From positions 930,001 through 994,000 of the forward strand of contig ML058448.1 of assembly GCA_003013855.2 (NCBI GenBank): a stretch of 64,000 bases of DNA, in the 5' to 3' direction. A program made the position numbers and the translations under genes. The notes beneath the pieces are model-generated. The model had not been told where the DNA came from, did no database searches, and saw only the letters and a program-made list of their open reading frames with translations. Source of the stretch: Liriodendron chinense. Taxonomy: Eukaryota; Streptophyta; Magnoliopsida; Magnoliales; Magnoliaceae. This document shows positions 11,195-23,400 of the stretch, in pieces (position 1 is the first letter of the stretch; the number at the start of each line of letters is the position of its first letter).

Positions 11195-12577
11195 GTAACA
11201 TCTGTTCCATTCACCTATACATCTTATCAAGATAAAAGGCACCCAAAGTCAGGCCGTTCCAACACTCAATGGGGCCTAACACATGATTCACAGATTCCCG
11301 TATTTTTTTTGGGCCCTGCGGCTAACATGATGGGACGTATATGAGAGTCAGGCTGGGATCCCTGCAGCATGTCATCGTAGAGCACATAGAAGTAGACCAC
11401 ATGGCAAGATACCATGTAGTCGACCATTCTCCTGTATCTGCGGGTGATGAGAAATAGCTACAACAGACAACAGATGCTTCAAAAGTGGATAAAGACCTTT
11501 GCTCTCCTCAGTCCTCACATCAGTCAGAAGTTCGATTCGAGTTTTGAATCGAGACAGTGAGTTAGCTACGGTCAAGACTCAGCCCATAGGTTTTTAATAG
11601 ACAAGGCTCTTAACTCTTGGTGAAACTACATTTAGATTTGGGTCGCATTGAGTTGGGTTTGGGCCGGGCCAAGATCAGCACGCTGGATCCATATAGTAAA
11701 CAGGCCAGGAAGTTAAGCTAAACATTATCCACCACCCTTTAATTCAAACTCAAGCATGAATTAAAACCAAAATCATTGGGCCGAGTCACACTCAAACTCT
11801 TACCTGTTTAGGCAACCGGCCTCACTTTCATGCCCTACATTTATGTAGTACAAGCCGTATGGTTCAAAAGGACAGACAATCCATTTTCCATATATGAAAA
11901 TTATGAACCCACGTCATTTCTCCTTTAATTTTTGCAGTGCAGTTAGTTAGCCGTTGGCTACTGGATATTCTGGTCCTCAGGTATACAAGTCTTAGCCTAA
12001 CATATGTAAAGGATAGGCCTACGTGCCTTTTCAAGGCCCAATCAGTTAGTGTGGCAGTCAGGGTGTCCCCGCCCCATTTTGAGGCGAGACTATTCCCTAC
12101 GGATGTAGGCAATCACCTGCTAACCACATGCATCAGATGATCCCAAGGAAGGGAATCAAAGTCACGTTGTGCTTACCGTTCACCCAAACCCCGTGCAGGT
12201 GAAATGGACCTGATATTAAGGCCCACTTATAAACGGGCTACCCTTTGATGCAACTTTTTGGCCTGAATCAGAAACATTATCAGTCCCACTGATCAATTGA
12301 TATGCTCGCCTCATGGATGGGCCAATGTTCGATGGGGTTTGTCAAAAACACTTTCCTAGAATAGTTTTGCTCCAATTTCGTACCATGTTCCATCCAAGAG
12401 ATGCCAACAGTTCAACAGTCCGGATTTCATCCCCACTACACAAATCAATGATTCGTAGGGTGGGTAGCATACTAACATATAGATATGAACCATTCACAGC
12501 ATGTACTTAACAATCGAGGCAAATTCCAAAGGTAACATTCTGACATTTTCTTCAAATGAGTGCACACCCATGTTTTA
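11195..12577. repeat. 3' flank of gene B, duplicated with the 3' flank of gene C
   Basis: Collinear with 37885-39607: shared CATCTGTTCCATTCACCT, GATCCCTGCAG, CATGGCAAG, TGCTTCAAAAGTG, GCTCTCCTCAGTC, CATAGGTTTTTAA, and a run just before exon 5 (TTTTGGCCTGAATCAGAAAC). Non-coding. Lacks the SINE and the 44-bp duplication found in the C copy. Confidence 0.8.
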
Positions 12578-15553
12578 TTACTCGGAATGAGGATGGTCAC
12601 GGCTGCCCAATGATAGACATGGGGTTGTGATGGGAGGACTTGAAAATGGTCCTCTTAACAAACCATCAGCGATCAATCTGTACGCTGCTTCCGTTAGGTG
12701 AATTCCATCCCAGGCTGCATACCACGATGGGTTGTCGCACACCGTGGCCTCAGCATGGCCACAACCATAGGAATTGTTGTAATTGTATGGGCCACCCCCT
12801 CCACAGCATGCTGTGAGCGCCCCGTCGTAGAGTCCTACATTTACATGACAAGAAGGATTGCACAAGCTCACAAACATATAGAAGTCCTGCCTCTAGCGTA
12901 AACACTAGTAAAATTGGAAAGTGAAATGCACGTAGAGAGAGATGAAGGCAGTGGTTGTAAGTAGTGCTGTACACGAGTCAATCCGAGTCGAGCTTGCCCT
13001 GCTCAACTCGGCTCGGCCAGTAGACACCCCCTGCTCGGTACTCGACTCGACTCAGCTTCAAACCTAACTGTCTGACTCGGTCAGTAGACCGAGCAAGTTC
13101 GAGCCCAATCCGAGTACGAGTCTTTCAAGCTGAGTTCATGGTACCAATGCGGCAACAACGGAGATGGAGAAGGTCGGGCGCTGGAGGATTGGAAGAGGAG
13201 AGACGGAAAATGGGAGGGCTGGAAGTAGGGGGAAAAAGAAAATGGGGGAGGCTGGCCGATCACTGGAGGGATGGAGGAGAAAGGGGGATATGGAGGAAAT
13301 TTTTTTATTTTTTATTTTTGAAAAGAGTCAGGGTTACTTACAACCGGGTATTTATAACCGGCTAAACAAGCAAATCCAATCCAAGTCAAACCGAATCAGA
13401 TTCGAGCCAAATTTCGATCCAAGTCGAGTGGAGCTGGGGCCAGCTCGATGCTTGACTCGAACTGCTTTCGAGTCCCAAAATCCAGCTTGGACTCAATCTG
13501 AATCCCTCCCGAGTCAAGCCATTCCGAGTCGATCTGAGAGAGTTGACCGAGCTTTTCAGGCTCGTGTTCAACGCTAGTTGTAAGTAGCTCAAGTTGGATC
13601 TCAAGTAGGATCGGTCCTCGGGCTGGCTCCTCTTGAGGTCAGGCTGGGCTTGGCTGACCCTCAACCCTACTCAACCAACCTGAGTTACTTCCATAGAAGT
13701 GATGTCTAAAGCTTATGTATAGAATCCTCGAGTTGGTTCGGTCCTCAGACTGGCTCCTGTTGAGGCCAGGATGGGCCCTTCAGCCCTACTCAACCCACCT
13801 GAGCCGTTCATATGATAGGCCTTATCATGGGATAATCAATTGAACAACATTTTTCCTACCAGTTGAACCTAACCAACTGACTAGTGGCTCTAAAATGGAC
13901 AGCACAGCCATAGTCCATGTCTAAGAAGGGACCAATCATTTATGTAGGATAATCCAATGGGAATAGGGCTCAGGTTAGAAAACGTAACTGGGTCGGGTTG
14001 GATTCAACCCTACCCAACCAGGCCTTCCCATGTATGTGATCAACAGGCTGGGCTAGATTACCCTACCAGGACCAAAATCCAGAACAAACTAATAGAAGAT
14101 AAGAATAGACACATAAATATAATGTAATGTATGTACTGTCTCATGCCTTTTGCCCCATATTCCCTTCTTAGACTTGCGTTGGATTGTGCCAGGTCAGCTT
14201 GGGTCGTTGAGCACCCGATTACAGTTAATTGGGTCGGATGGGACCACAGGGTATTTGGATTACACAGCAGGTTTGGGCCACGAATCATAACCTGTTTGCT
14301 AAATGGGCAGGGATTGGGCTAGACCCAAGTCCAACCTGAACACGATCTATTGCCAGCCTGAGATGAGATGAGATGATTGTTAGCATATTTTCAAAAAAGA
14401 GGTGTGACATATGCAGTTGGATCAGCAGTAGTGGGCCCCACACGTTTGGGCCTGGCAATTGATGGATCCAACCATGTAGATCATTTGTTACCAGGGGAAA
14501 GAGCGCACCATATTGGTATGGAGAGCGGTAGAAGCGCATGGCAGAATTGTAATAATCAGCATAGATGATGGTAGCATGTGGATACAGTGCGCGCAATCGA
14601 TCCAGCTCCTGCAACAGTAGGCGATTGTGATACTCAGAGAATTCATTCAGGTACATGAGACACCCGGTAAGAGGGTCATAGTCTTCCAATCTCGAATTCT
14701 GAAAGAACGATAGATATGCTGCCGAGCAGCCAGCAGGTAGGATACCAGGGACCACAAGTGTGCTGGCCCCGTACTTGATCAACACCTGAAATGTAACACA
14801 CCCATTAAAATAACAGATTAAGGTTAAATGAATTTCAAAGGTTCAACATTTATAAATCGTCACCCCACTGTAGAAGTGTCAAAATAAAAAGGTTACCCTG
14901 AGTAGGTGATCCAAACTGTCCAGTTGGTGGTCAACTAATGCACTGTTAAAAATGTAAAGCAGCCAACAGTCTGTACTCAACCAATAAATGTCTGTGAATA
15001 GGTAGTTAGCATCATTATGTTAGATGTTTGAGCTTTACTGGTACATACAATTAGGAGCACATTCAATCAAATTGGGGTAACACTAAGTTCCATCGGGCCA
15101 TTATGTGGCGCCATTTTATTGGTCTAACAGACTGGCCTAGCAATCTTTTGAAAGTTGGTTGGCCACTCCATGACAAACGACTGGCAGGCCAAAAACACAG
15201 TGTTACCCTAGCCTGACAGAATCTACTACAGGTCGCACATGGATACATTCACACTATGCGTGAGAAGGCCAATGCACAGCAGGTGCCCCGTCATACTTTG
15301 CCAGCATTATCAAATAACTCCGGTAGTTTGATGAGCTGGAAGAGTATGATCATTCTTATGCCTGCATGCTACCGTCCAAATTGTGGGTCCCACCATATGG
15401 ATTGGCTATGTATTTACCTTTTCTTAATGGAAATGTTCCATTGTTGAATTGGACTGTTGACCATTCCATTTTAACTTGCACCCGTTGCCCATCTAACTAT
15501 TTGGATGGTTTAGATTGGTTGTAAAAACTGGTTACACACTCGCAATCTTTTTT

Positions 15554-15599
<46 letters not shown>

Positions 15600-18500
15600 C
15601 GTGTGTGTGTAACTCACATCAACAGTTGATCCGATGAGATTGATGATGAGAGGTACGAAGGTCCGGATCTCTTCTATGCTCTTTCCTTGAAAGACAGTGG
15701 TGTGGTAGTCATTACTTCCAAACTCTCCCACAACAAACAGTGTCTTTCTAAAAACGTCTCCACAATCTAACCAGAATAGAAAACAAACGATCAAAGACTA
15801 ACTCAGAATGTAATGGGATCAAGTAAAAAACCAGAATAGAAAACAAACAATCAAAGACTAATTCCTCGCATCGCCATTCATAAGGTGAGTTCCACTGGGA
15901 TCAAGTAAAAAGCCAGATATTAACCTGGTCTAAAACCTTTTGTAAGCTCCAAGACTATCAATTGGAGGTATTTATAGGCCCACTGTTCTGTGTTGTCTCC
16001 CACTTCAATTTTGAGTTGGCACGGTTCTTTAGCTCATATCGTAAAATGACTGGGTGCAAATGATGGATGGAGTATTCATCTCACAAACACATCTTGACAA
16101 GCCTCACAGAGAATTTTGTTGTCCGGGTCTAGTAGGAACTTGGAGTTCCCGATGCAATGGACCCAAATTGGGTTGGTGGGAGGAGTCACTTTTTCCATAC
16201 CCATTATGACTAAATCCTATGTTTTCTTTAGACCTTAGAATATAATATTCTATAGTAGTTCCCATTGGTTTACATGTATAAGACTTGTTAAAAACCAGAA
16301 GCTGACCCATGTGTTTGGATGTACCATTGAATTGAATTGCAATTTATGGGTTTTGTAAACTCAAAATAACCAAATTGTAAAATTTCAAAGAATAGGAAAA
16401 ACAAATTTGGGAAAGATTGTTGACTAATAATCTTTCTTATATTTTTGTATCAGAGTACAATGAAATTTATAAAAGAGGGGTTGAATTAAATTCCCTAATC
16501 AAATTCTTAATTGAGAGACTATAAAGAAAAAATAATCAAAATACAATTAACAGAGAAGGAAAGTAAGCAAAGAAGCAAATAGAGAGTAATGAGTTGCCTA
16601 ATACTCCCTCTCAAGTTAACACCTAAAATCTGAAACTCTAATACTCCCTCTCGAGTTAACACCTAAAATCTGTAACACCCAACTTGCCAATTAGGAGATG
16701 AAAATGGTCCCATTAAACTGTCTTAGTGAATACATCCGCAAGCTGACATTGAGAGGGCATGTAGCATGTGCAGAAGATGACAGAAGATAAAAAAAAAAAA
16801 AAATTCGGATGATGTAGTAATCAATCTCAATATACTTTGTGTATTCACGGAAGACAAGATTATTATCAATGTAAAGAACGGCTTGATTGTTACAATGAAG
16901 ACTCATGGGTTGAGAACGTTGAACCTCAAGATCCTGAAGAAGAGCGTCGAGCCAAACAAGTTCACATATGGCATTGGCCATGACCTGATATTCGACCCTA
17001 GCAGACAACCGTGAAATGGTTGTCTATTTAAAAAAAATTCAAAAATTCATTTGGAAATGTGTATTTCGATTCTACCCCACCATTCATGGATGTGAAGGTG
17101 ATGTTTAGAAAGTTTGGTTTGGTCTACTTGTGAAGAAGATGCTGAATTGGCTGTGAAGGGATGTTTGGAACGTTTGTTGATGGCAGGTTCGATGGTATTA
17201 CAATTGCAAAGCCTAAACTCCTTTATTTCAAAAACAAAAAAACAAAAAAAATGCTTTATAGAAAGAAACACATGGGCTGAGTCTGGATCGTCTGTGTACA
17301 AGGCACGGGGGGACTTGTTTCTTATTGGGACATTTTAGGAAGTGATGATGTCAGAAATCAGGGCTGCAATTTTTGTAGTTTTTACCTATTGTGCTGTAAT
17401 GACGTGGACCAATCAAAAATCAAGACACAGGAAATTCACATGACCTGAACACAGGCTATGGGACAGAGGCACACTGCTCCTCAGTGGACCTACAATGGGT
17501 ATATCAACAATTTATCTAATGGTCTCGTTTCAACAAACAAGGAATCAGAGGTCAGCATTATTCAAGAAACACTACCATTGCTCACAAAAAGTGGGTTCCA
17601 CTATTTAGCCACTTGAGTTAGTATTGTACAATTTCTAAGTGGCTGCGTAACAACACGCGAGGGAGATGAGCCAATGGGGAGCGGATTAGATGAGACTGCG
17701 CCTTACCCAAGAGGGTGTGGTCCTTACTGTGGGGCCCACCTCGTATGTATTTTGTATCCAGGCTGTCCATTCAATTTTTCCAGATCATTTCAGGGCATTA
17801 TCCCAAAAATGAAGTAGATCCAATTATCAGGTAGACTATGCCATAGGAAACAGTGGTTATTGAACGCCATACCATAAAAAAATTCTTAGGGTGCAACTTA
17901 ATGTTTCTATAGTGTTTATTTGTGAGCCTGGGTGAAGCGAACAAAAAAATATCAGCTTGATCCAAAACTTTTGTGGCCCATTAATGATCAATCACCACTG
18001 TTTCCCATGTAATGGTCCACCTGATAATTGAATCTGCTTCATTTTTGGCATAATTCCCTAAAATATCTGGAAAAACAGATAGACAGCGTGGATGCAGAAT
18101 ACATACATCAATGTGGGTCCCACAGTGAAGGCTGCACAGTCCTGGGTGAGGGCAGGGTCTCACCCAATCCACTCCCGAGCCTATGTCATTTTCTAAATGG
18201 TACCCAACTAGTGAGAACCTTCTCACTTAAGAGGCACTTCACTTCATTTTGTCTTTACCATTTTCGTCCACAAGATGCAAAAAGAAGGAAGAATTGAAAA
18301 GTTATCTGATACTCCAGCTACGCATGACACTTGATATGCAGGCACTTAAAAATGGTACATGTGGCATATATTAACTCGAACTAAAATGACTAAATTGGGG
18401 AACTGACCAAGTTATACTCCAAAATCTTGGTTGAACAGTCCTGCCCTCTGATTTTTGGACACTTGTTTCTTATAATTAGTGCATTGGATATTTTTCATTT

Positions 18501-20684
18501 TTAACCATTCAAGGAATGTCAAGAAATCCAGTAGTCAGATAACCCAATAAAAGCAGTAAAACGAAAGAGAACGTAAGTATTGTATTTTATCCTTAAGGGA
18601 GGAGGGGAAAAAAGGGGAAAAAGGATTAATGCTACAGCAATTGCAATTCACCAAGAGCGTTCCATCCTCTCCATTCAACAGTTGCTCCTATCTGATGTGA
18701 ATCGGATCCTTCGTAACATACACCGTCAGAAGAAGCAAGTGCAACAAAAAGCACCACCATGATGCCTGTGTGCAGTCCATTTGGTCCATTGAGTGCACAT
18801 CTCAGGTTAATATATATATCAGTCCATAAATCTGGCTGAACCACTACTAACATGGGTCTCATTACAAAGAACTCTTAGAATGGGATGCCCATCATTTAAA
18901 CCTTCTTGGACCCACGGTGATGTTTATATTCAATATAATAAGCTCGAAAAAAATATGAAAATTCTGTTTTGCGCCAAGCTAATTAGTCCACATCATTACT
19001 GATGTCATCAATGCAACAGTGCTAACAACGTCACTAATGACTTGAACCAATCAGCTGGGGCAAAAGAGGAGTTTCCTATTTTTTCCGAACAGAAGATCCT
19101 TATTCTCAATATAAACCCATTCTTGTGGTGAGTCCCACGAAGATGAAGGAAAAAAAATAAAAAACAAAATTAAATAAATAAGTCTGATGTGTAGCGCCAA
19201 GGAGGTTTCATTTGTGGGGGCATCCGCATCCTCACTGTTTCTTGTGGTGTGGCCCACTTGAGTTTTGGATGTGGATGTGTCACTGCGTGGATGTGTCACA
19301 CACATCACAGTGGACCATAAAACCTTTTATTGCAAGCGTTATGGAGCACGGAGAAGGAAGACTTGTGTCCTGTGTTTGTTATGCACCATGCGGTCATGGT
19401 AAGAGAGTTAAAATTCTGATTTTCCCCTTAAATTTTGGACAATGTTGCTACTGTACATTTTTTTATTAATTAGGTAGTTTTTTCTTACATTCCACTCCGG
19501 AAGGCAGCGGAATGTAAATTCTGTATAAATTATGTAGTTTTTTTGTCTCGACCGTTGACTGGCACAGTTGTGTGGTAGGAAAATCACATCATTCCGCTTA
19601 ATGAGCCAGCTGTCAAAGTAATCCTTCGGAACCAGTACAGAGACGTGGATTGGCCGTTTCCTATCGTTGCATAGTTCTATGGGCCCAACCATGATGTATG
19701 TGTTATATCTACACCGTCCATCCATCTTGCGAGATCCTTTTATTCAATAATCCCACAAATGAGTCCAATCCAAAGATAAAGTGTATCACACCACTGAAAG
19801 CAGTGGGGATTGAATGCCTACTATTGAATATTCTAGGGGTCCACCCCAAGTGTTCGATCAAGCTGATATTTGTGTTTTCCCTTCATCTAGGCCTTAGTGA
19901 CCTTCTGAACAGCTTGGATGGAAAATATAAACATCATGAACAGGTTGGATGGCAAACAAACCCATGAAGCTGACTTTTGAAATTTCTTTCAAAAAAAAAA
20001 AAAAAAATGAGAGAGAGTTAATAACCTGATGAATTGGGGCAGAGAGAAGGCAACAGATCTTTAAACCATCCCAGCTGATATTCCAGAGAGTTGTTTGCCG
20101 GCAAGTTAATCCCTATCTTTTCGAAGAAGGCAGCATCGAGCGTCGTAGCTCCTCCAACCGCAAAATTCACTCCTTGAGCGATATCTTTGTTGCTGGAACA
20201 CTCAAGATATGGAGGCAGATATGGAAGTCCAAGGTCTTTGGCTGTTGTACCATGTCATGTAAGAACAAAATCGAATGAAAGAGATACACATACATGAATT
20301 TATTAATTCAATTTTCTACCACAAATATTAAGGACCCACCGATGATTCCTCACCGTTGGATCATTTAAGAGATTCAACCCTGAAAACGTTAGAATCTCTT
20401 AAGATCATAAGGTGTTGGAATCACAAATATTATGCTAAGATATCTTAGATCATACCAATGAAGTCAATGATCAGGCGTCCATCTGAGAACCGACCAGTGG
20501 GATGATGGAAGTACGTCTCTCCATATGGGAAATTGGTCACGTAGAGTGCCTTGGATAGGCGGATCGCGTTGCCAGTGTCGGCAAGCGAGGTGCCGAAGCT
20601 GATTATGGAGGTGTAGCAATCTACTGCTGAATGGGCAGTCTGAAATGTGAGGAGAACTGTCACAAGGTGAATGAGGCTGAACAT
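12578..20684 (-). CDS. GDSL esterase/lipase gene B, complete, 5 exons, 375 aa
   Basis: Exons: 20456-20684, 20026-20241, 15618-15766, 14509-14785 and 12578-12834. All junctions are GT/AG and the lengths total 1,128 nt, an exact open frame of 375 codons plus stop. Residues 1-20 are hydrophobic (signal peptide likely). Ser33 lies in FGTSLADTGN, where Thr replaces the usual Asp. Gly106 is in NFAVGGAT, Asn167 in GEFGSND, and Asp333/His336 in WDGIHLT, so the catalytic Ser-Asp-His and oxyanion residues are present. The start is the ATG at 20684; the earlier ATG used by A and C is lost here. A TATA box lies 127 bp upstream. Intron 2 (15767-20025) is swollen by insertions; intron 4 carries a hAT-like MITE. 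AATAAA overlaps the stop (12574-12579), possibly a polyadenylation signal. Length and exon pattern fit the Arabidopsis At1g28570-type clade (family knowledge). Substrate unknown. Confidence 0.93.
12962..13576. mobile_element. hAT-like MITE in intron 4 of gene B
   Basis: A 615-bp element with ends TAGTGCTGTACACGAG and CTCGTGTTCAACGCTA (imperfect inverted repeats), flanked by an exact 8-bp duplication GTTGTAAG (12954-12961 and 13577-13584). The paralogous intron 4 of gene C has the uninterrupted site ATTGTAAGTAGCTCAAG at about 39984, so insertion followed the gene duplication. Internally rich in CGAGTC words; no transposase. Confidence 0.9.
13600..14508. other. Remainder of gene B intron 4
   Basis: Collinear with C intron 4 (39990-40720), for example GACAGCCA, AAGAAGGGACCAATCATTT and GGATAATCCAATGGGAATAG. 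No other feature. Confidence 0.6.
14786..15617. other. Gene B intron 3 with CT/GT microsatellite
   Basis: Ends at the acceptor before exon 4 (14785). A CT repeat (15555-15594) followed by GTGTGCGTGTGTGTGT lies within 25 bp of the exon 3 donor (15616-15617). Gene C intron 3 is only 298 bp and lacks it. Confidence 0.8.
16370..17040 (-). mobile_element. Copia 3' fragment (RNase H tail and LTR) in gene B intron 2
   Basis: Minus-strand frame 16780-17008 encodes a worn RNase H C-terminus (SARVEYQVMANAICELVWL, then the LHCNNQAVLYI and TKYIEIDYY motifs). Downstream is a polypurine tract, CTTGAGAGGGAGTATTAG on the minus strand, present twice (about 16603 and 16643) by a 40-bp duplication. An LTR-like stretch (about 16377-16600) follows, which resembles 47163-47340 in gene C. 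The 5' part of the element is absent. Confidence 0.7.
17677..18176. mobile_element. Palindromic MULE-like MITE in intron 2 of gene B
   Basis: A 500-bp element with ends GGGAGCGGATTAGATGAGAC and its near complement at the right, the GGGAG arm subfamily. Core marks: GGGGCCCACCTCGTATGTAT at left, CATACATCAATGTGGG at right. Flanked by GAGCCAATG (17668-17676) and GAGCCTATG (18177-18185), 8 of 9 matching. The paralogous C intron, near 49820, runs through without the element. Confidence 0.88.
18540..18770. repeat. Intron 2 segment duplicated with 51160-51370
   Basis: Shared order GTAAGTATTGTATTT, AAAGGATTAA, GCTAC, AATTGCAATTC, CCTCTCCATTCAACA and GAAGAAGCAAGTGCAACAAAAA. This is retained paralogous intron sequence, not a coding gene. 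Confidence 0.75.
19690..19985. mobile_element. Left half of a palindromic MITE in intron 2 of gene B
   Basis: GGGCCCAACCATGATGTATG, CACCGTCCATCCATC, CACACCACTGAAAGCAGTGG, AAGCTGATATTTGTGTTT, then it ends in poly-A next to the exon 2 donor. No right arm. Confidence 0.6.
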
Positions 20685-20810
20685 GGTAGGAGAAGAGAAA
20701 GAAGGGTTCTGAAATGGCAGAGAAATCTCAGAACTGAAATATCTTATCCTAAAAATTTAAAACCCATACGCATTGAACTGAAGTGTTACTTTACCAAATG
20801 GCATGAAAGG

Positions 20811-20818
20811 TATATATA
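20811..20818 (-). promoter_or_regulatory. TATA box of gene B
   Basis: TATATATA lies about 127 bp upstream of the gene B ATG, read on the minus strand. A start site some 30 bp downstream would give a 5' UTR near 100 nt. The next feature upstream is a MITE beginning only about 22 bp away. Confidence 0.6.
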
Positions 20819-20839
20819 GCCGTAAACCTACCACCGTAG

Positions 20840-21365
20840 GGGCGCTGATTAGGTACTTCCCCCCGCCTGTCCTAAGCTCAGTACAGGCTAGGCCTCTGAG
20901 GGCCACCGTGATGTATGGATCTTATCCACACCGTCCATTCGTTTTTCCATGTCATTTTAGGTCATGATCCAGAAAAATGGGGCAGATCCAAGGTTAAAAG
21001 GGCCACACCACAGGAAGCGGCGGTGCTAATGATGCCTACCGTTGACACCTTCCTAGGTCCTACCGTGATGTTTATTTTCCATCCAACCTGTTCATAAGAT
21101 CATACAGACATGGATGAATGGAAAACACAAATATCAACTTGATCCAAAACTTCCCGTTACACTCATGAAGCTTTCAACGATCAGCGTTTATTCCCCATTT
21201 AATGGTCCATTTGAGCTTGGATCTAACCCATATTTTGGCTCGTGTCCTAAAATGACATGTAAAAATGAATGGACGGTGTGGATAAGATCCATACATCACG
21301 GTGGCCCTCAGAGTCTTAGCCTGTCCCGAGCTCGGGACGGCGGGGGAAGTACCTAATCCGCGCCC
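20840..21365. mobile_element. Palindromic MULE-like MITE in the gene B promoter
   Basis: A 526-bp element bounded by an exact 9-bp duplication CCACCGTAG (20831-20839 and 21366-21374). Ends GGGCGCTGATTAGGTACTTC and GAAGTACCTAATCCGCGCCC; the arms run on through CCCCCGCC/GGCGGGGG into the shared core (GTGATGTATGGATCTTATCC versus GGATAAGATCCATACATCAC). It begins about 22 bp upstream of the gene B TATA box. No open frame. Confidence 0.93.
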
Positions 21366-21526
21366 CCACCGTAGTCCACCGATAGAAAATTTTGCGAATT
21401 ACTTAGTCCCACGTATTTCGGTGAAAAATCTACTCCTCCATCAGTTCCTCAACATCAAAATCAGACATGAATAGCAATCCAAAACTCAGGTGGGCCACAC
21501 AGTGAGAATGAAAATGTCCATGTTGA

Positions 21527-21768
21527 GGATGCGGATTTGGGATCTGACTTTTAAGCGTCCGACCATATCTGTGTGGGGCCACCATGATGATGTATCTGTT
21601 TACCCATGCGGTTCATCAATTTACTAAGATTATGTTAAGATAGGAGAAAAAATTGCGGCAGATCTAACACTAGAGTGAACTACACCATAGATACATCAAG
21701 GTGGGCCCCACACAGATTCTGGCCGAACGCTTAAAGGTCCCTCCAAGGGTCAGACGCAATCCGCGTCC
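21527..21768. mobile_element. Short 242-bp member of the palindromic MITE family
   Basis: Ends GGATGCGGATT and AATCCGCGTCC with arms through TTTAAGCG/CGCTTAAA. It keeps only the outer part of the core (GTGGGGCCACCATGATG versus CATCAAGGTGGGCCCCAC). Flanks CCATGTTGA and CCATGATGG match at 7 of 9 positions. Confidence 0.75.
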
Positions 21769-21779
21769 CCATGATGGAC

Positions 21780-22095
21780 TCGAGATGTTTCAATGGTGGG
21801 CGTTCAATCTTATTGTTAACTGTTGTGTGGCACACTTGAGATTTTGAACAGCCTCAGTTTTGGGCCTATTACTTAAAATTATCTGGAAAAACAGATAGAC
21901 TGAGTGGATTTGTCTTAAACTTCCTCTGTATCCACAAATGTTTCAACCGTGGATGTTTAATCCCTACTCTTTTGTATTTGTTTAGCTCACTTAAGCCTCA
22001 TTTTCTGGCCTATGACATAAAATCAGATGGAAAATTCAATGGACTGGATGGATTTGTCAAAAATATCATGGTGTATCTCACTTATGGTAGAGCAA
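21780..22095. mobile_element. Right-arm fragments of palindromic MITEs
   Basis: Two successive right-arm pieces: TTCAATGGTGGGCGTTCAAT, TGTGTGGCACACTTGAGATT, AAACAGATAGAC, then TTTCAACCGTGGATGTTTAA and AAAATCAGATGGAAAA. No left arms or termini. Confidence 0.5.
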
Positions 22096-22135
22096 CTCTC
22101 ACTCTCTCTCTCTCCGAACTTTCATTGATGTAGAA

Positions 22136-23400
22136 TAGGTGGATGGCTTCATTCATGGCAAAGATCGATTGAAGGAAGGAGCCCAAGTCTAAGATAAATT
22201 AGCAGTTAATAGTATAAGTTTGTGCCACCTAATATCACATCCGTGTGCCCAAATTTCAACAAAAAATCTAGTTTCGCCGATGTACAAATTTGGATGGTTA
22301 CAGTGCGATTGAACAAGCTTTTGGTGCGATCAAATTATGGAGGTCCAAGGAGTCCACACGCTATGAGGTTTTGGCTGATTTCAGTGCCACCAAAGTTGTC
22401 CTTCAGATGGCTCTGGTACCACCGAAGGTGTAACTGAGTGCCTTTTACGATTTGTGCGATTTTTCATTTTCTTTTTGTTTTTATTTAGGACGTTTGCTAA
22501 TTCATTCATAGAGTTTGTTTTGAGTACTTAATATTGTTATTGTTAAACACATTTTAGGGTTTTTCAACTTCATATTATTCAATAAAATTTTGATGTTCGT
22601 CATTTCTCGAATCCACATTTCTCTCTCGTGGATTCGAGAAAGTACTAGTGGATTCCAGTGAGCCTTGTTGATTCAAGGTAGTTTATCTTGTGAGGAAGAC
22701 GATAATCAACATTATCACGTCCTTCCCTGCGTCAAGTGGTATCATAGTAAGGACTTTCCCTTGGTTCAATGGCGACTAATGAAGGTGCAGATAAAAATCC
22801 TATTGACAATGATCCAGACATTCTTTATCTAGCAAAAAGGATTGAAGCTTTCAAACAAGAGAGTAGGTTAGCCATGCGAGGGTTGCTTGGTTAGCCATGC
22901 GAGGGTTGCAAGCAACCCTCGACCGAATCTTTGAGGCACTAATACCACCCCCATGCGAGGGGCGATAATCAACCTCCATTGATGGCTGGTCCATGCAATC
23001 ACATCGTTCGCGAAGCGTTACAAACAAGGAATCGTAGTTCCACACCCGATTACGCTAGCTCCAGTGATGAACAAGTAGACAACATAATCCTCCATCAGCC
23101 CGTACGTGGAGATGATCAGGAAGATCAGACAAAACGGGATTTCAGAATCAATGTCAACCTTCCAAGTTTGAACGCCCAGTTACGCATTGAAGAATTCCTT
23201 AATTGGTTGGCGAAAGTAGAATGCTACTTCGACTATATGGAAGTGTCGGAAAAGAAGAAAATGAAGTTTGCCTCCTACAAGCAGAACTGTATTTTGAGCT
23301 TGACTAAAATGTAAGAAAGTGACAAAGGAAGTCAAATACCCTATTTTAGAGTTAGAAAAAGGATAGTCATGAAATTGCGTGAGGTAATTTAACACGACAC
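22136..23400 (+). mobile_element. Ty3/gypsy fragment: 5' LTR, primer site and gag start
   Basis: LTR about 22136-22734 (TGATGTAG to CTGCGTCA). TGGTATCATAG (22737-22747) follows, close to the initiator-Met tRNA primer site. A gag frame opens at 22769 (MATNEGADKN). A 23-bp tandem duplication (22866-22888, then 22889 on) introduces a stop and frameshift. The gag sequence resumes at 22979-23311 with the retroviral gag-like block AQLRIEEFLNWLAKVECYF. Nothing of pol remains. A relic; orientation plus. Confidence 0.8.

Noticed and set aside
12698..12901. Plus-strand frame opposite gene B exon 5
   Set aside because: Antisense shadow of the WDGIHLT-containing exon.
14131..14568. Plus-strand frames opposite gene B exon 4
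   Set aside because: Shadows of the minus-strand GDSL exon, which has family motifs and consistent splicing.
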